DNA from: CAVSVP01 sp963731125
Lineage (GTDB): Bacteria; Pseudomonadota; Gammaproteobacteria; Competibacterales; Competibacteraceae
DNA length: 64,000 nucleotides
Assembly: GCA_963731125.1 (NCBI GenBank)
Contig: CAVSVP010000016.1
Coordinates: 1-64,000 of the forward strand
Reading direction: 5' to 3'
This document shows positions 17,935-26,623 of this stretch, one piece after another (position 1 is the first letter of the stretch; every line of letters starts with the position of its first letter). The translations under genes and the position numbers were made by a program. The notes under the pieces were generated by a model, which had not been told where the DNA came from, did no database searches, and saw only the letters and a list, made by a program, of their open reading frames with translations.

Positions 17935-19553
17935 GCAGCGTCAGCGTTCCTATTCCACGCAATTATCTCAATAGAGATTATGGCTTTTTGTCGTGGGTCT
18001 TGAGTACCGATCATAAGCGGATAGCCTGGCTTTATATAGCCTCCATCACCTTCTTTTTCTTTATCGGAGGCACTGCCGCGCTTATCTTCCGCCTGGAACT
18101 GATGACACCGGCCGGCGATCTGGTTAAGCCGGACACCTATAATAAGCTCTTCAGCCTGCACGGTATTATCATGGTGTGGTTCTTTCTAGTACCCGCCATA
18201 CCGGCCACACTGGGCAATTTTCTGCTGCCCATGATGATCGGCGCCCGGGATCTAGCCTTTCCCCGTATTAATCTGCTGAGCTGGTATATCTACGTCCTGG
18301 GCGCCTTATTTACTCTCTTTACGCTTATCGCCGGCGGCGTGGACACGGGCTGGACCTTCTATACGCCTTACAGCAGCATGTTCAGCAATACCTATGTCAT
18401 CGCCGCCATTACCGGGGTATTTATCGTCGGCTTCTCCTCCATCCTCACGGGGCTTAACTTTATCGTCACCGCCCATAAGATGCGGGCACCGGGGCTGACC
18501 TGGTTTCGCCTGCCGCTGTTTGTCTGGGCTAACTATGCCACCAGTATCATTATGGTCCTGGCCACCCCGGTCTTGTCCGTCAGCCTGCTGCTGATCGCCC
18601 TGGAACGCCTGCTGGGCATTGGTATCTTTGATCCCGCGCTGGGCGGTGATCCCATTTTGTTCCAGCATCTCTTCTGGTTTTACTCCCATCCAGCAGTCTA
18701 TATTATGATTCTGCCCGGCATGGGAGTGGTCAGCGAAATCATTACCTGTTTTTCCCGCAAGCCGATTTTTGGCTACCGGGCCATGGCTTTTTCCATCTTC
18801 GGCATCGCCATTATCGGTTTTCTGGTCTGGGGCCATCATATGTTCGTCAGCGGCCAGTCTGTTTATGCGGGACTGGTGTTTTCCATGTTAAGTTTCCTGG
18901 TCGCCATTCCTTCGGCCATCAAAGTGTTTAACTGGACAACCACCATGTATCGGGGCGCTATATCCTTTGAGGCGCCTATGCTTTACGCGCTGGGTTTTAT
19001 AGGGCTTTTTACCACCGGTGGGTTGACAGGATTGTTTGTGGCCGCCACGGCCGTTGATGTACACGTTCACGATACCTACTTCGTGATAGCTCACTTCCAC
19101 TACATTATGGTCGGCGGTATGGTAATGGCTTACCTGGGCGGAATCCATTTCTGGTGGCCAAAAATGACAGGGCGCCTGTACCATGATTTCTGGGGGCGGT
19201 TTTCGGCCGTGCTGATCTTTTTTGGCTTTAATCTTACCTTTTTTCCGCAATATATCCTTGGTTACATGGGCATGCCCCGGCGCTATCACAGTTATCCGGA
19301 AGAATTTCAGCTATTCAATATCCTCTCCTCGGCCGGCGCCGTCGTACTTGCCGCCGGTTACCTGCTGCCCCTTGGTTATCTGTTTTGGTCGCTACGCTAC
19401 GGAAAACTCGCCGGCCCCAACCCTTGGCGAGCCACGGGACTGGAATGGCAGACCAGTTCGCCGCCGCCGGAACATAATTTCGAGAAAACGCCGGTGGTAA
19501 CGGAGGGTCCCTACAACTACGATCCCAATGAGGTCCTTGAAGAACGTGTCTGA
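17931..19553 (+). CDS. coxA: Cytochrome c oxidase subunit I, A2-type haem-copper oxidase
   Basis: The 540-residue protein has about twelve helices and the haem-copper core: low-spin haem ligands in FSLHGIIMVWF and HFHYIMVGG, CuB ligands in HPAVYIMILPG and WGHHMF, and the DVHVHDTYFVIAHFHYIM block. The K-channel/active-site segment reads FWFYSHPAVYIM (about residue 250), with the YS pair where A1 enzymes carry the XGHPEV glutamate. This assigns it to the A2 subfamily, common in caa3 oxidases. It reduces O2 to water and pumps protons. Confidence 0.95.
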   Translation: MSSVSVPIPRNYLNRDYGFLSWVLSTDHKRIAWLYIASITFFFFIGGTAALIFRLELMTPAGDLVKPDTYNKLFSLHGIIMVWFFLVPAIPATLGNFLLPMMIGARDLAFPRINLLSWYIYVLGALFTLFTLIAGGVDTGWTFYTPYSSMFSNTYVIAAITGVFIVGFSSILTGLNFIVTAHKMRAPGLTWFRLPLFVWANYATSIIMVLATPVLSVSLLLIALERLLGIGIFDPALGGDPILFQHLFWFYSHPAVYIMILPGMGVVSEIITCFSRKPIFGYRAMAFSIFGIAIIGFLVWGHHMFVSGQSVYAGLVFSMLSFLVAIPSAIKVFNWTTTMYRGAISFEAPMLYALGFIGLFTTGGLTGLFVAATAVDVHVHDTYFVIAHFHYIMVGGMVMAYLGGIHFWWPKMTGRLYHDFWGRFSAVLIFFGFNLTFFPQYILGYMGMPRRYHSYPEEFQLFNILSSAGAVVLAAGYLLPLGYLFWSLRYGKLAGPNPWRATGLEWQTSSPPPEHNFEKTPVVTEGPYNYDPNEVLEERV

Positions 19554-20193
19554 CGCCAGTAACGCCGTAAAGATGCAGTTTGACGACCTCTCTCAGCAGC
19601 GAGAGGCCGACACGCTGGGTATGTGGGTGTTTTTAGCCACGGAACTGCTGCTGTTTTCCGGGGTATTCCTGGCCTATACCGTCTATCGTATTTATTACCC
19701 TCAGGCTTTTATGGAAGCCGGCCAACACTTGGATCTGGTGTTGGGCAGTATTAACACGGCGATATTGCTGACCAGCGCTTTCACCTTCTCTCTGGCCTTG
19801 CCGGCGGTACAGGCCAAGAAACGCACGCAGCTGCTTGTTTGGCTAAGTATCACCGCTCTTTTGGGGATCGTCTTTTTAGTCATCAAAGGCATCGAATACG
19901 CCAAGGAAATCCATGAAGGACTGGCCCCGTTACCGGGGCTCAATTTTCACTTTCCAGGACCGCATCCGGAACATGCTCAGCTGTTTTTCAATTTGTACTA
20001 CATCCTGACCGGCATGCATGCCCTGCATCTTTTTATCGGCATTTGCATCGCTTTTGTGATGATCGTTTTCGCAGCCCGCAGCCAGAATTTTGAAAGTCTA
20101 GAGATCAAAATTGATATTGCTAGCCTCTATTGGCACTTTATCGATGTCGTCTGGGTATTTATCTTTTCGATGCTTTACCTAATGAATCGTTAA
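19528..20193 (+). CDS. coxC: Cytochrome c oxidase subunit III
   Basis: The 221-residue protein has five or six helices and subunit III phrases: ADTLGMWVFLATELLLFSGVFLAY, YYILTGMHALHLFIGI and a C-terminal YWHFIDVVWVFIF. Subunit III stabilises the catalytic core. The ATG at 19528 overlaps coxA by 26 bases. Met16 (19573) is an alternative start closer to the conserved part, and neither has a clear ribosome site. Confidence 0.92.
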   Translation: MRSLKNVSDASNAVKMQFDDLSQQREADTLGMWVFLATELLLFSGVFLAYTVYRIYYPQAFMEAGQHLDLVLGSINTAILLTSAFTFSLALPAVQAKKRTQLLVWLSITALLGIVFLVIKGIEYAKEIHEGLAPLPGLNFHFPGPHPEHAQLFFNLYYILTGMHALHLFIGICIAFVMIVFAARSQNFESLEIKIDIASLYWHFIDVVWVFIFSMLYLMNR

Positions 20194-20294
20194 TCGGCTA
20201 ACCATTTCTGAGCCTATCCTTTGTGTACTGATCGGGATCGGCATCGGTTCGATCGGCTTTGACTATATTGAGTGACTGCCAGAGGATGACAAGT

Positions 20295-20654
20295 ATGAAT
20301 TCCAACTGGAAGAAAACGCGTTCTGAAGTCAAACGCTTTACTTTGACTTATCTTGCTTTGCTGGCGCTGCTGGCCCTGAATATAGCCAGTACCTACATGA
20401 ATTTAGGAAATGTTAAGCCATGGATCAATGTCAGCATCGCCGCCGCGATGACGGCGCTAATTATCGTTTTTTTAATGCACGTAAGCCAAAATAGCTCCTT
20501 AGTAAGGCTTTTTGCCGCAGGAGGATTCTTCTGGCTAATCTTTATGTTTAGCTTAACACTGAGTGACTATTTAACTAGACCAAGCGGTTACTCGGTAAAT
20601 TTTCCCACCATCGAAGAGTCAGCATCCACCTTGGAAGCACCCGATAAGCCTTAG
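20295..20654 (+). CDS. Cytochrome c oxidase subunit IV-like protein
   Basis: The 119-residue protein has three hydrophobic helices and the pattern of CtaF/COX4-like small subunits (FTLTYLALLALLALNIAST, then LIIVFLMHVSQNSSLVRLFAAGGFFWLIFMFSLTLSDYLTR). Start ATG 20295 follows AGAGG with normal spacing. Earlier in-frame ATGs at 20286 and 20259 are less likely. It lies about 100 bases after coxC in the same direction and probably closes the operon. Confidence 0.8.
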   Translation: MNSNWKKTRSEVKRFTLTYLALLALLALNIASTYMNLGNVKPWINVSIAAAMTALIIVFLMHVSQNSSLVRLFAAGGFFWLIFMFSLTLSDYLTRPSGYSVNFPTIEESASTLEAPDKP

Positions 20655-20693
20655 GTGTTGTCGGATTTTTCAATTGACTAAAGGCGAAAACCC

Positions 20694-21545
20694 ATGGCAC
20701 TCAAGTCTATCTCCCTCCTGAACTGCAAAATACGCGCGCTATGCTGGAGCAAGTGGCTGTGGTCACTCGCTTTATTGCTGAGCAATCTGACTTCCCTATC
20801 AGCCACCGCCACCGCTAGTACGGATACGCTCGGAGAGGTCAATGAGCTACTCGGCGTCAGTATTGTCAATGCCCATGGCGAGGAACTGGGTACTCTGACA
20901 AACTTGGCCGTCGACTGGCAGACGGGGCGAGTTTCCTATGCCGTTTTGTCCTTCGGCGGTGTTTTCGGTGGCCTACCGGATATTGAGGCCAGGATGTTCG
21001 CCGTCCCTATCGATGCCTTAACCTTATTGACCGAGGCGGCAACTATGCGGATGGACCTGGATAAGGAGACAATTATCGAGGCTGTCGGCCTTGACGACAA
21101 TGATTGGTCAATTCTGCCAGACCAGGAAGAAAATACTGCGAGCGGCCGAGTATTCGCCTGGGACGAATTAATTCCGAATAAAGCCAACGAGCCTATCATT
21201 GGGTTTTCAACTGCAGCTTATATGCTCTCCCAGAGCACCAGCAGTCTGCAAAAGGTGACTGATCTTATGGGTCTGGAAGTAAAAGATATCCAGGGAGAAA
21301 CTCTGGGAAAAAGCGAAGATTTGATCATTGACTGGCCAGCACGCAAACTTGTGTATGCCATTGTGTCTACGGGTGGGATGATGGGGAGTGCAGGTGAAAC
21401 TGATTTTAAAATTCCTCGGGAGGCGATCACTTTGGTCGCCAGGCCGGCCTTAGCTGCACCGCGGTTTGCCAAAGATAGTTATTTTCAGCTTAAGGTCGGT
21501 AGAGAACAGTTTGAAAAAAGCACTGGCCAAGACGCAAGCCCCTAG
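20694..21545 (+). CDS. Exported protein with two PRC-barrel domains
   Basis: The 283-residue protein has an N-terminal hydrophobic signal (about residues 18-40, ending SATATA). Two PRC-barrel repeats follow: VNELLGVSIVNAHGEELGTLTNLAVD at 48-73 and VTDLMGLEVKDIQGETLGKSEDLIID at about 180-205, each followed by a Y(A)(V/I)xS(F/T)GG strand. PRC barrels bind protein partners or surfaces, and exported pairs are often stress-linked, but the substrate is unknown. It begins 39 bases after the subunit IV gene and may be transcribed with it or from its own promoter. Confidence 0.8.
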   Translation: MALKSISLLNCKIRALCWSKWLWSLALLLSNLTSLSATATASTDTLGEVNELLGVSIVNAHGEELGTLTNLAVDWQTGRVSYAVLSFGGVFGGLPDIEARMFAVPIDALTLLTEAATMRMDLDKETIIEAVGLDDNDWSILPDQEENTASGRVFAWDELIPNKANEPIIGFSTAAYMLSQSTSSLQKVTDLMGLEVKDIQGETLGKSEDLIIDWPARKLVYAIVSTGGMMGSAGETDFKIPREAITLVARPALAAPRFAKDSYFQLKVGREQFEKSTGQDASP

Positions 21546-22005
21546 CGTTGCTTGGGAGAATGCTTAAGATCATGTAATTTTTACAACCCAAAGGACTTCT
21601 TTTTTGCAGTAATTACAATCAACCAGGCCAATCTGGAATTTTCATCTTTCATAGACTCCCCCCACGCTGTTGATAACAGCACAGTACGCTTTTCCGATAT
21701 TATTCAAGCTCTTGAAATAAAATTCAGGGCTACCGCCTTAAAACGGGACATATCAGACGCTACATCGCTACATCCACCGGTAGGAGCGAGCTTGCGCGCG
21801 ATTGCGTAGGGCATCAGGGTGAGTTCGCGAGCAAGCTCGCTCCTACAAAGTAGCCCTGTAAAGTGTCCCGGCTAAAGTGGATACCCAATTCGAGGCAGGT
21901 TAGATAAATAACTCCTTACCTTCCAATACTGGCACGACGATTGCTTTTTTATCTTTTAACTTACTAACATAAACCTTTAGATTTTAATCTAGTTGGAAAA
22001 GCACA
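21546..22005. other. Gap with a REP pair and no supported gene
   Basis: An 85-codon frame (21552-21809) runs into the REP sequence and has no domain or ribosome site, so I do not call it. The stretch before 22006 is AT-rich and probably holds the promoter of the entericidin-like gene. Confidence 0.5.
21781..21845. repeat. REP pair (inverted, Pseudomonas-like)
   Basis: A 21-bp sequence beginning TAGGAGCGAGCTTGC (21781-21801) is repeated inverted at 21825-21845 with one mismatch. It matches the style of REP elements (GTGGGAGCGAGCTTGCTCGC type) moved by RAYT transposases. It may also form a large stem-loop between the two flanking transcription units. Confidence 0.85.
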
Positions 22006-22167
22006 ATGCAAAATAAACCTCTATCTTATGCACTGCTTCTCTTAATAGTACTTGCGACACAGCTCAGTCTTACGGGTTGCAATACCCTCTCAGGCGCAGG
22101 TGAAGATATGCAATCTGCAGGCAAAGCTATTGAGGACACTGCTGAGGACACTGAAGACAATTACTAG
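22006..22167 (+). CDS. Entericidin-like small lipoprotein
   Basis: This 53-residue gene begins MQNKPLSYALLLLIVLATQ and has a lipobox LTGC (Cys25). The entericidin signature CNTLSGAGEDMQSAGKAI follows, then an acidic tail. Entericidins EcnA/EcnB are small envelope lipoproteins of antidote/toxin type in enterobacteria, and single homologues are widespread with unclear roles. ATG 22006 has a weak TTGGAAAAG ribosome site. Confidence 0.85.
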   Translation: MQNKPLSYALLLLIVLATQLSLTGCNTLSGAGEDMQSAGKAIEDTAEDTEDNY

Positions 22168-22299
22168 GCTTTCTAGTAGCTTAGGCGTGCATTAATTAGT
22201 CTATCTTTTAATGAGCAGTTATTACTGCTTATGCATTAAAAACGCTACATCGTAGCTAACCATTCACAACAATTATTCAATCTACTCAGGAGGTATTTA

Positions 22300-22533
22300 A
22301 TGGTTCCAGACAAACCTGTTAATAAGGGCGAAGGCGATCCTGAGGCCGCTCGCCATTATAATGAAGCGACCCAAGATTTTGTCGAATCCGGAAAAGTCCA
22401 AGAGCAGGAAGAAGACAGGAAAAATATTCCTGAATCTGAGAAGAAAAAACTAGAGGAAGCGGAAAAAACGGGCGCAGAACACGCTAAAGAGCATGATCCC
22501 GCCGTTAAAAGGGATTACTCTAAGCCTGAATAA
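22300..22533 (+). CDS. Small hydrophilic charged protein
   Basis: The 77-residue protein is very rich in Glu and Lys (PESEKKKLEEAEKTGAEHAKEHD) and has no cysteine or hydrophobic core. It is probably disordered or helical, like small stress-induced hydrophilins. AGGAGG at 22289-22294 before ATG 22300 is an excellent ribosome site. Neighbouring PRC-barrel, entericidin-like and regulator genes make a stress-response context plausible, but the family is not recognised. Confidence 0.7.
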   Translation: MVPDKPVNKGEGDPEAARHYNEATQDFVESGKVQEQEEDRKNIPESEKKKLEEAEKTGAEHAKEHDPAVKRDYSKPE

Positions 22534-23006
22534 CTAATTCATTTTCCATCCTCTCATGGGTTTTAACCATCATTTAAACGGCACTGAATTAACAACAGTT
22601 CCGGTGATGATTAGAGCCCATTTTCTATCCCTTACCCTTAGTAAAAATTAAAACACGCCTTATATAAATCCTATGAAAATAACGATGTGGAAAGAAAGCC
22701 ATTACGCCTTAAACTTGTAACAATTACATATTATTTTGTAGCATTTTCATGTCATTACAAATTATTACTCTCCATTCTTTCAACATTGCCTTCTAAAGCT
22801 GTTCTGTTCTTTCCGTTTCGCAGTTTTTTTCAAAATGATAAACAATGGCATTTTCTTTGCTTCAAAAAATAAATCAAGCCCTTAAGTCAATTAAAAAATT
22901 AGTTTTGAGTTTTAAAAGAAATTTTCGATTATCTGTTATCACAATTAAAGAATACCTCACTACCTACCCAAGTGAGATACTTTTCTTCCCAAAAGAGGTG
23001 CTTCCG
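22534..23006. other. AT-rich gap before the FixJ-type regulator
   Basis: No supported gene. A 61-codon open frame (22687-22872) consists of AT-rich low-complexity sequence. The stretch likely holds the regulator's promoter, but no clear -35/-10 pair can be singled out. Confidence 0.5.
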
Positions 23007-23636
23007 ATGAGTGAATCTACAGTGTTTGTCATCGACGACAGCCAAGATTTACGCTGTGTTTTACATTTCGTCATCGAGACCGCCGGTTATAACGTAGAGC
23101 TTCACGCCAACGCACAGGAATTCCTTGACGCTTATGATGCAGAAACAGAGGAAAGACCCGGGTGTGTAATTTCGGACATGCGTATGCCTGGCATGAGCGG
23201 CTTGGAGTTGCAAAAAACCCTGAAAAAACGGAATAGCCTGCTTCCACTTATCTTTCTCTCCGGTTATGGAGACGTAGCGACAGCGCTAAAAGCATTGAAG
23301 CGGGGCGCTTTCGAGTTTTTGGAAAAGCCTTTTGACAATCATGTATTGGTGGAACAGATCCGCAAAGCTATCGATCTCAACGCAAAGCTGCGTCGACGGG
23401 ATGCCCGACTCCGTGAACTCAACAATCGACTTGCCAAGCTCAAACCTCAAGAACGGGATATTTTAAACGGTATCGTTTCAGGACAGAGCAATAAGGTAAT
23501 GGCAGCCATCGTCGGCGTAACAACGTCTACGATCGAAAAACGACGCCGCTGTGTGATGCGTAAAATGGAAGCGCAAACGGCAGCCGAACTCATTCGCATG
23601 GGGCTGTCCTGCCGCAATCATTTGAGACTTTCCTAA
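23007..23636 (+). CDS. FixJ/NarL-type response regulator
   Basis: Start ATG 23007 (after AAAAGAGGTG) begins MSESTVFVIDDSQDLR and is preferred to an upstream frame of AT-rich sequence. The 209 residues contain a receiver domain with acidic pair D10/D11, phospho-acceptor D57 (ISDMRMPG) and K about 107 (EKPFDN). A LuxR-type helix-turn-helix follows (LKPQERDILNGIVSGQSNKVMAAIVGVTTSTIEKRR). These are two-component transcription regulators. No sensor kinase is adjacent; the hybrid kinase at 59 kb is too far away to pair by position. Confidence 0.85.
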   Translation: MSESTVFVIDDSQDLRCVLHFVIETAGYNVELHANAQEFLDAYDAETEERPGCVISDMRMPGMSGLELQKTLKKRNSLLPLIFLSGYGDVATALKALKRGAFEFLEKPFDNHVLVEQIRKAIDLNAKLRRRDARLRELNNRLAKLKPQERDILNGIVSGQSNKVMAAIVGVTTSTIEKRRRCVMRKMEAQTAAELIRMGLSCRNHLRLS

Positions 23637-24037
23637 AGAGTTTAATTTGCCGGCGGGTATTAGAGCACACCATAAATATCTGCCATATCAAGTTTATTAA
23701 CCGACGGTTCGCTCATTTTTTTGGAAGTTTTGAAGATTCAGTGCCTTACGTTGTGCATGAAATATGCAATAGCATAAATCATGCTTATTATAAATCAATA
23801 ACTTATATCAAATGACCGAACCGAGAGTATTAACCGACATTCCGCATATCATTCACATAAGTATCTGAATTTTATACTTTATAAGCTTTATCTAATTAAG
23901 TTGGCATGAAAATTAACTTTAAATATTCAGAAGGTTACATCGGTGTGCGGAATGTGGGTATTAACTGTCCTGATAAACGCATTTTTCCTCTAAGGGAAAG
24001 CTGCCCGTTTATTGGGCATCTTTGCGCGGAGGCAAAC
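23637..24037. other. AT-rich gap before the aldehyde dehydrogenase gene
   Basis: No gene is supported. An in-frame extension of the next gene back to 23906 is not credible because the ribosome site and family homology start at 24038. Runs such as TTATTATAAATC suggest promoter DNA. Confidence 0.5.
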
Positions 24038-25402
24038 ATGGCTATTCTCAGCATCAATCCCGCGACTAACGAAACGTTTAAAACTTTTTCAGAACTCAGC
24101 GATGAGGAACTTGAACGTAAACTCCAGAAAGCGTGGGAAACCTTTTACACCTATCGTCACAGCCACTTTACGGAACGCGCCCGCCTACTGAGCAAAGCAG
24201 CCGACATCCTCGAAGCGGACAAGCTACAGTGGGCATCTACGATGACCCGAGAAATGGGTAAACCTTTTCAGTCCGCTGTAGCCGAGACTAAAAAATGCGC
24301 CTGGGCATGCCGCTACTATGCGGATCATGCCGCTCAATTTCTTGCCGACGAGGTGATCGAGACGGATGCGCAACAAAGCTACCTACGTTACCTGCCGTTA
24401 GGACCCGTGCTGGCCGTGATGCCCTGGAACTTCCCCTTCTGGCAGGTGTTTCGCTTCGCTGCCCCCGCCCTGATGGCGGGCAACGTGGGACTGTTAAAAC
24501 ACGCTTCCAATGTACCGCAATGCGCTCTTGCCATTGAACAAATTTTTCTACAAGCAGGTTTTCCCGCTGGCGCTTTTCAGGCTCTGTTAGTTGGATCCGC
24601 CAGAGTCTCAGGTATTCTGGAGGACGACCGTGTCCGGGCTGCCACCCTGACCGGCAGTGAACCGGCGGGTTCGCAGGTAGCATCGACGGCCGGCAAACAT
24701 ATAAAAAAGACGGTGCTCGAGTTAGGAGGCAGCGATCCCTTTATCGTCATGTCCAGCGCCGATCTAGAAAAGGCAGTGCCAACAGCCGTTACCGCGCGTC
24801 ATATTAACAACGGTCAATCATGCATTGCCGCCAAGCGTTTTATTGTTCACCACGCTATCTACGACACCTTTGAAAAACGCTTTGTGGACCTGGTGAAACA
24901 GCTTAAAGTGGGCGATCCGATGGAAGAGGATACGGATATTGGACCGTTGGCCACGCCGGATATTCTCAACACAATGGCACAGCAGGTGGAAGCATCAGTA
25001 GCCGCGGGAGCCAAAGCGCTGGTCGGCGGTAACCGTACGGACCGGCAGGGCAACTATTATTTCCCTACCGTATTGGCTAATATCCCTGAAAGTGCCCCGG
25101 TTTACCGTGAAGAAGTCTTTGGCCCGGTCGCATTGCTGTTTAAAGTTAAGGACATCGACGAGGCCATTGCGCTGGCAAATAACAGCGCCTTTGGTCTAGG
25201 CAGTAGTGTCTGGACGCACGACCCCGACGAGCAACAACGCTTTATCAATGAACTCGAAGCGGGACAGACTTTTATTAACGCTATGGTGGCCTCCGACCCC
25301 CGCCTTCCCTTCGGCGGCGTCAAACACTCCGGTTACGGGCGCGAACTCGGTCATTTCGGCATTCGGGAATTTGTCAATATCAAAACCATTTACCAGACCT
25401 AA
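24038..25402 (+). CDS. Succinate-semialdehyde dehydrogenase-type aldehyde dehydrogenase (Sad/YneI-like)
   Basis: ATG 24038 follows GGAGGC. The 454-residue NAD(P)-dependent aldehyde dehydrogenase begins AILSINPATNETFKTF. It has the PWNFPFWQVFR cofactor region, the general base Glu in LELGGSDPF (about 229) and the catalytic Cys in NNGQSCIAAKRF (about 262). Its length and opening motif fit the short Sad/YneI branch, which oxidises succinate semialdehyde. Related enzymes also act on lactaldehyde or other aldehydes, so the substrate is not certain. It is apparently monocistronic and followed by a MITE-like element. Confidence 0.88.
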   Translation: MAILSINPATNETFKTFSELSDEELERKLQKAWETFYTYRHSHFTERARLLSKAADILEADKLQWASTMTREMGKPFQSAVAETKKCAWACRYYADHAAQFLADEVIETDAQQSYLRYLPLGPVLAVMPWNFPFWQVFRFAAPALMAGNVGLLKHASNVPQCALAIEQIFLQAGFPAGAFQALLVGSARVSGILEDDRVRAATLTGSEPAGSQVASTAGKHIKKTVLELGGSDPFIVMSSADLEKAVPTAVTARHINNGQSCIAAKRFIVHHAIYDTFEKRFVDLVKQLKVGDPMEEDTDIGPLATPDILNTMAQQVEASVAAGAKALVGGNRTDRQGNYYFPTVLANIPESAPVYREEVFGPVALLFKVKDIDEAIALANNSAFGLGSSVWTHDPDEQQRFINELEAGQTFINAMVASDPRLPFGGVKHSGYGRELGHFGIREFVNIKTIYQT

Positions 25403-25523
25403 TAAGTAGAGTAAACGTCGGCAATATCGCCTGGAGCCAGATGGCGGTATTAGAGAAAACCATCACTGAATGCAGGGAGACTGCAATTTATCTTTGCTTC
25501 TTTAGGTCCTATTTTCCGCATTA

Positions 25524-25625
25524 AGAGGCTGTACGGAAATCCTATAAATCAAAAGCTTATTGTAGCTCAAGAGAATTTAACTTATTGATTTAAATATCAT
25601 AGGTTAAACTTTCCGGACAGCCTCT
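25524..25625. repeat. MITE-like element, copy 2
   Basis: A 102-base unit has 16-bp inverted ends (AGAGGCTGTACGGAAA and the complement of AGAGGCTGTCCGGAAA, one mismatch). It is flanked by TTA on the left and by A on the right, as in the copB copy at 5454-5545. The outer nine bases AGAGGCTGT are identical in both copies, while the AT-rich centres differ. No coding capacity. Confidence 0.75.
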
Positions 25626-25720
25626 AACTTCTTGCTTAAAGCAGCCTTTGCCTTTGGCAGCTTTGGGTAACGAACAGCGTAAAGTCCAGTGTAATGAAAT
25701 TCTTACCCAAGGAGACCGCC

Positions 25721-26062
25721 ATGAGCGACACCAGTGTCAAAAAAGTCAATTCTAATTACTCGCCAACGGGTGAGTTGGGCCAAAAATATCTGGCCTCCGG
25801 CATCAGTATAGGAATGCGGCTGTGGGAAAATGAGGAACCCGGCGACGCCAAACCGGCAAGCCAACGCGATTATGAAACCGTCGGTTATGTCATCAGCGGT
25901 CGCGCAGAGCTTCATATCGAAAATCAGAGGGTGCTACTCGAACCGGGGGACTCATGGGTAGTCCCGAAAGGCGCTTCCCACACCTATCACATTCTCGAAC
26001 CCTTTACCGCCGTCGAGGCGACCCATCCGCCCGCCGTTGTTCACGGCCGCGATAATCCTTAA
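25721..26062 (+). CDS. Cupin-domain protein
   Basis: ATG 25721 follows AAGGAGACCGCC and gives 113 residues. The core VGYVISGRAELHIENQRVLLEPGDSWVVPKGASHTYHI is a single small cupin barrel. The first motif lacks the usual HxH metal ligands, while the second has SHTYH, so metal binding is doubtful. It starts a tight three-gene cassette with a DJ-1/PfpI protein 24 bases later and a PqqD-like protein. The role is unknown, with sensing or binding of a small molecule being an inference. Confidence 0.75.
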   Translation: MSDTSVKKVNSNYSPTGELGQKYLASGISIGMRLWENEEPGDAKPASQRDYETVGYVISGRAELHIENQRVLLEPGDSWVVPKGASHTYHILEPFTAVEATHPPAVVHGRDNP

Positions 26063-26086
26063 CCATTTCTCAAAGGAGTGCCTGTC

Positions 26087-26623
26087 ATGCAGTTATCTGG
26101 TAAAAAAATTGCGCTCTTAGCGGAAAACCTCTTTGAGGATCTTGAGCTATGGTATCCCTATTATCGTCTGCAGGAAGCCGGCGCCGAGGTGGTCGTGCTA
26201 GGCACGGGAGCAGAGCGCTATCAGGGAAAACAGGGATTAAGCGTCAAAGCGGATGGCAAAGTAGACGACGCTAACGTCCGGGAATTCGATGCCGTGGTCA
26301 TTCCCGGGGGCTACTCACCGGATCACATGCGCCGGCATCCACCGTTGATTACTTTCGTGCGTGAGATGTACGAGCAAAACAAGCTTATCGCATTTATCTG
26401 CCATGCCGGTTGGATACCGGTATCAGCAGGCATTGCGAGAGGGCGGCGAGTCACCTCCTTCTATTCCATCAAAGATGATATGATCAACGCCGGCGCCGAG
26501 TGGGTAGATCAGGAGGTGGTCCGCGATGGCAATCTCATCTCTAGCCGTGTGCCCGGTGACCTTCCCGCTTTCTGCCGCACCCTTATTGACACGCTAGCCA
26601 ATCCCCAGGAGGTCATGATATGA
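26087..26623 (+). CDS. DJ-1/PfpI-family protein (YhbO-like)
   Basis: ATG 26087 follows AAAGGAG at good spacing; GTG 26078 overlaps that ribosome site and is rejected. The 178-residue protein shows IALLAENLFEDLELWYPYYRL, with the conserved acidic residue. It also has VVIPGGYSPDHMR and the nucleophile elbow AFICHAGW (Cys near residue 105). The family includes deglycase/hydrolase proteins protecting against methylglyoxal and oxidative stress. The stop overlaps the PqqD-like start (ATGATATGA), so these two are translationally coupled. Confidence 0.88.
   Translation: MQLSGKKIALLAENLFEDLELWYPYYRLQEAGAEVVVLGTGAERYQGKQGLSVKADGKVDDANVREFDAVVIPGGYSPDHMRRHPPLITFVREMYEQNKLIAFICHAGWIPVSAGIARGRRVTSFYSIKDDMINAGAEWVDQEVVRDGNLISSRVPGDLPAFCRTLIDTLANPQEVMI

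Noticed and set aside
21552..21809. 85-codon open frame
   Set aside because: It runs into the REP pair and has no family similarity.
22687..22872. 61-codon AT-rich open frame
   Set aside because: Low complexity, no ribosome site.
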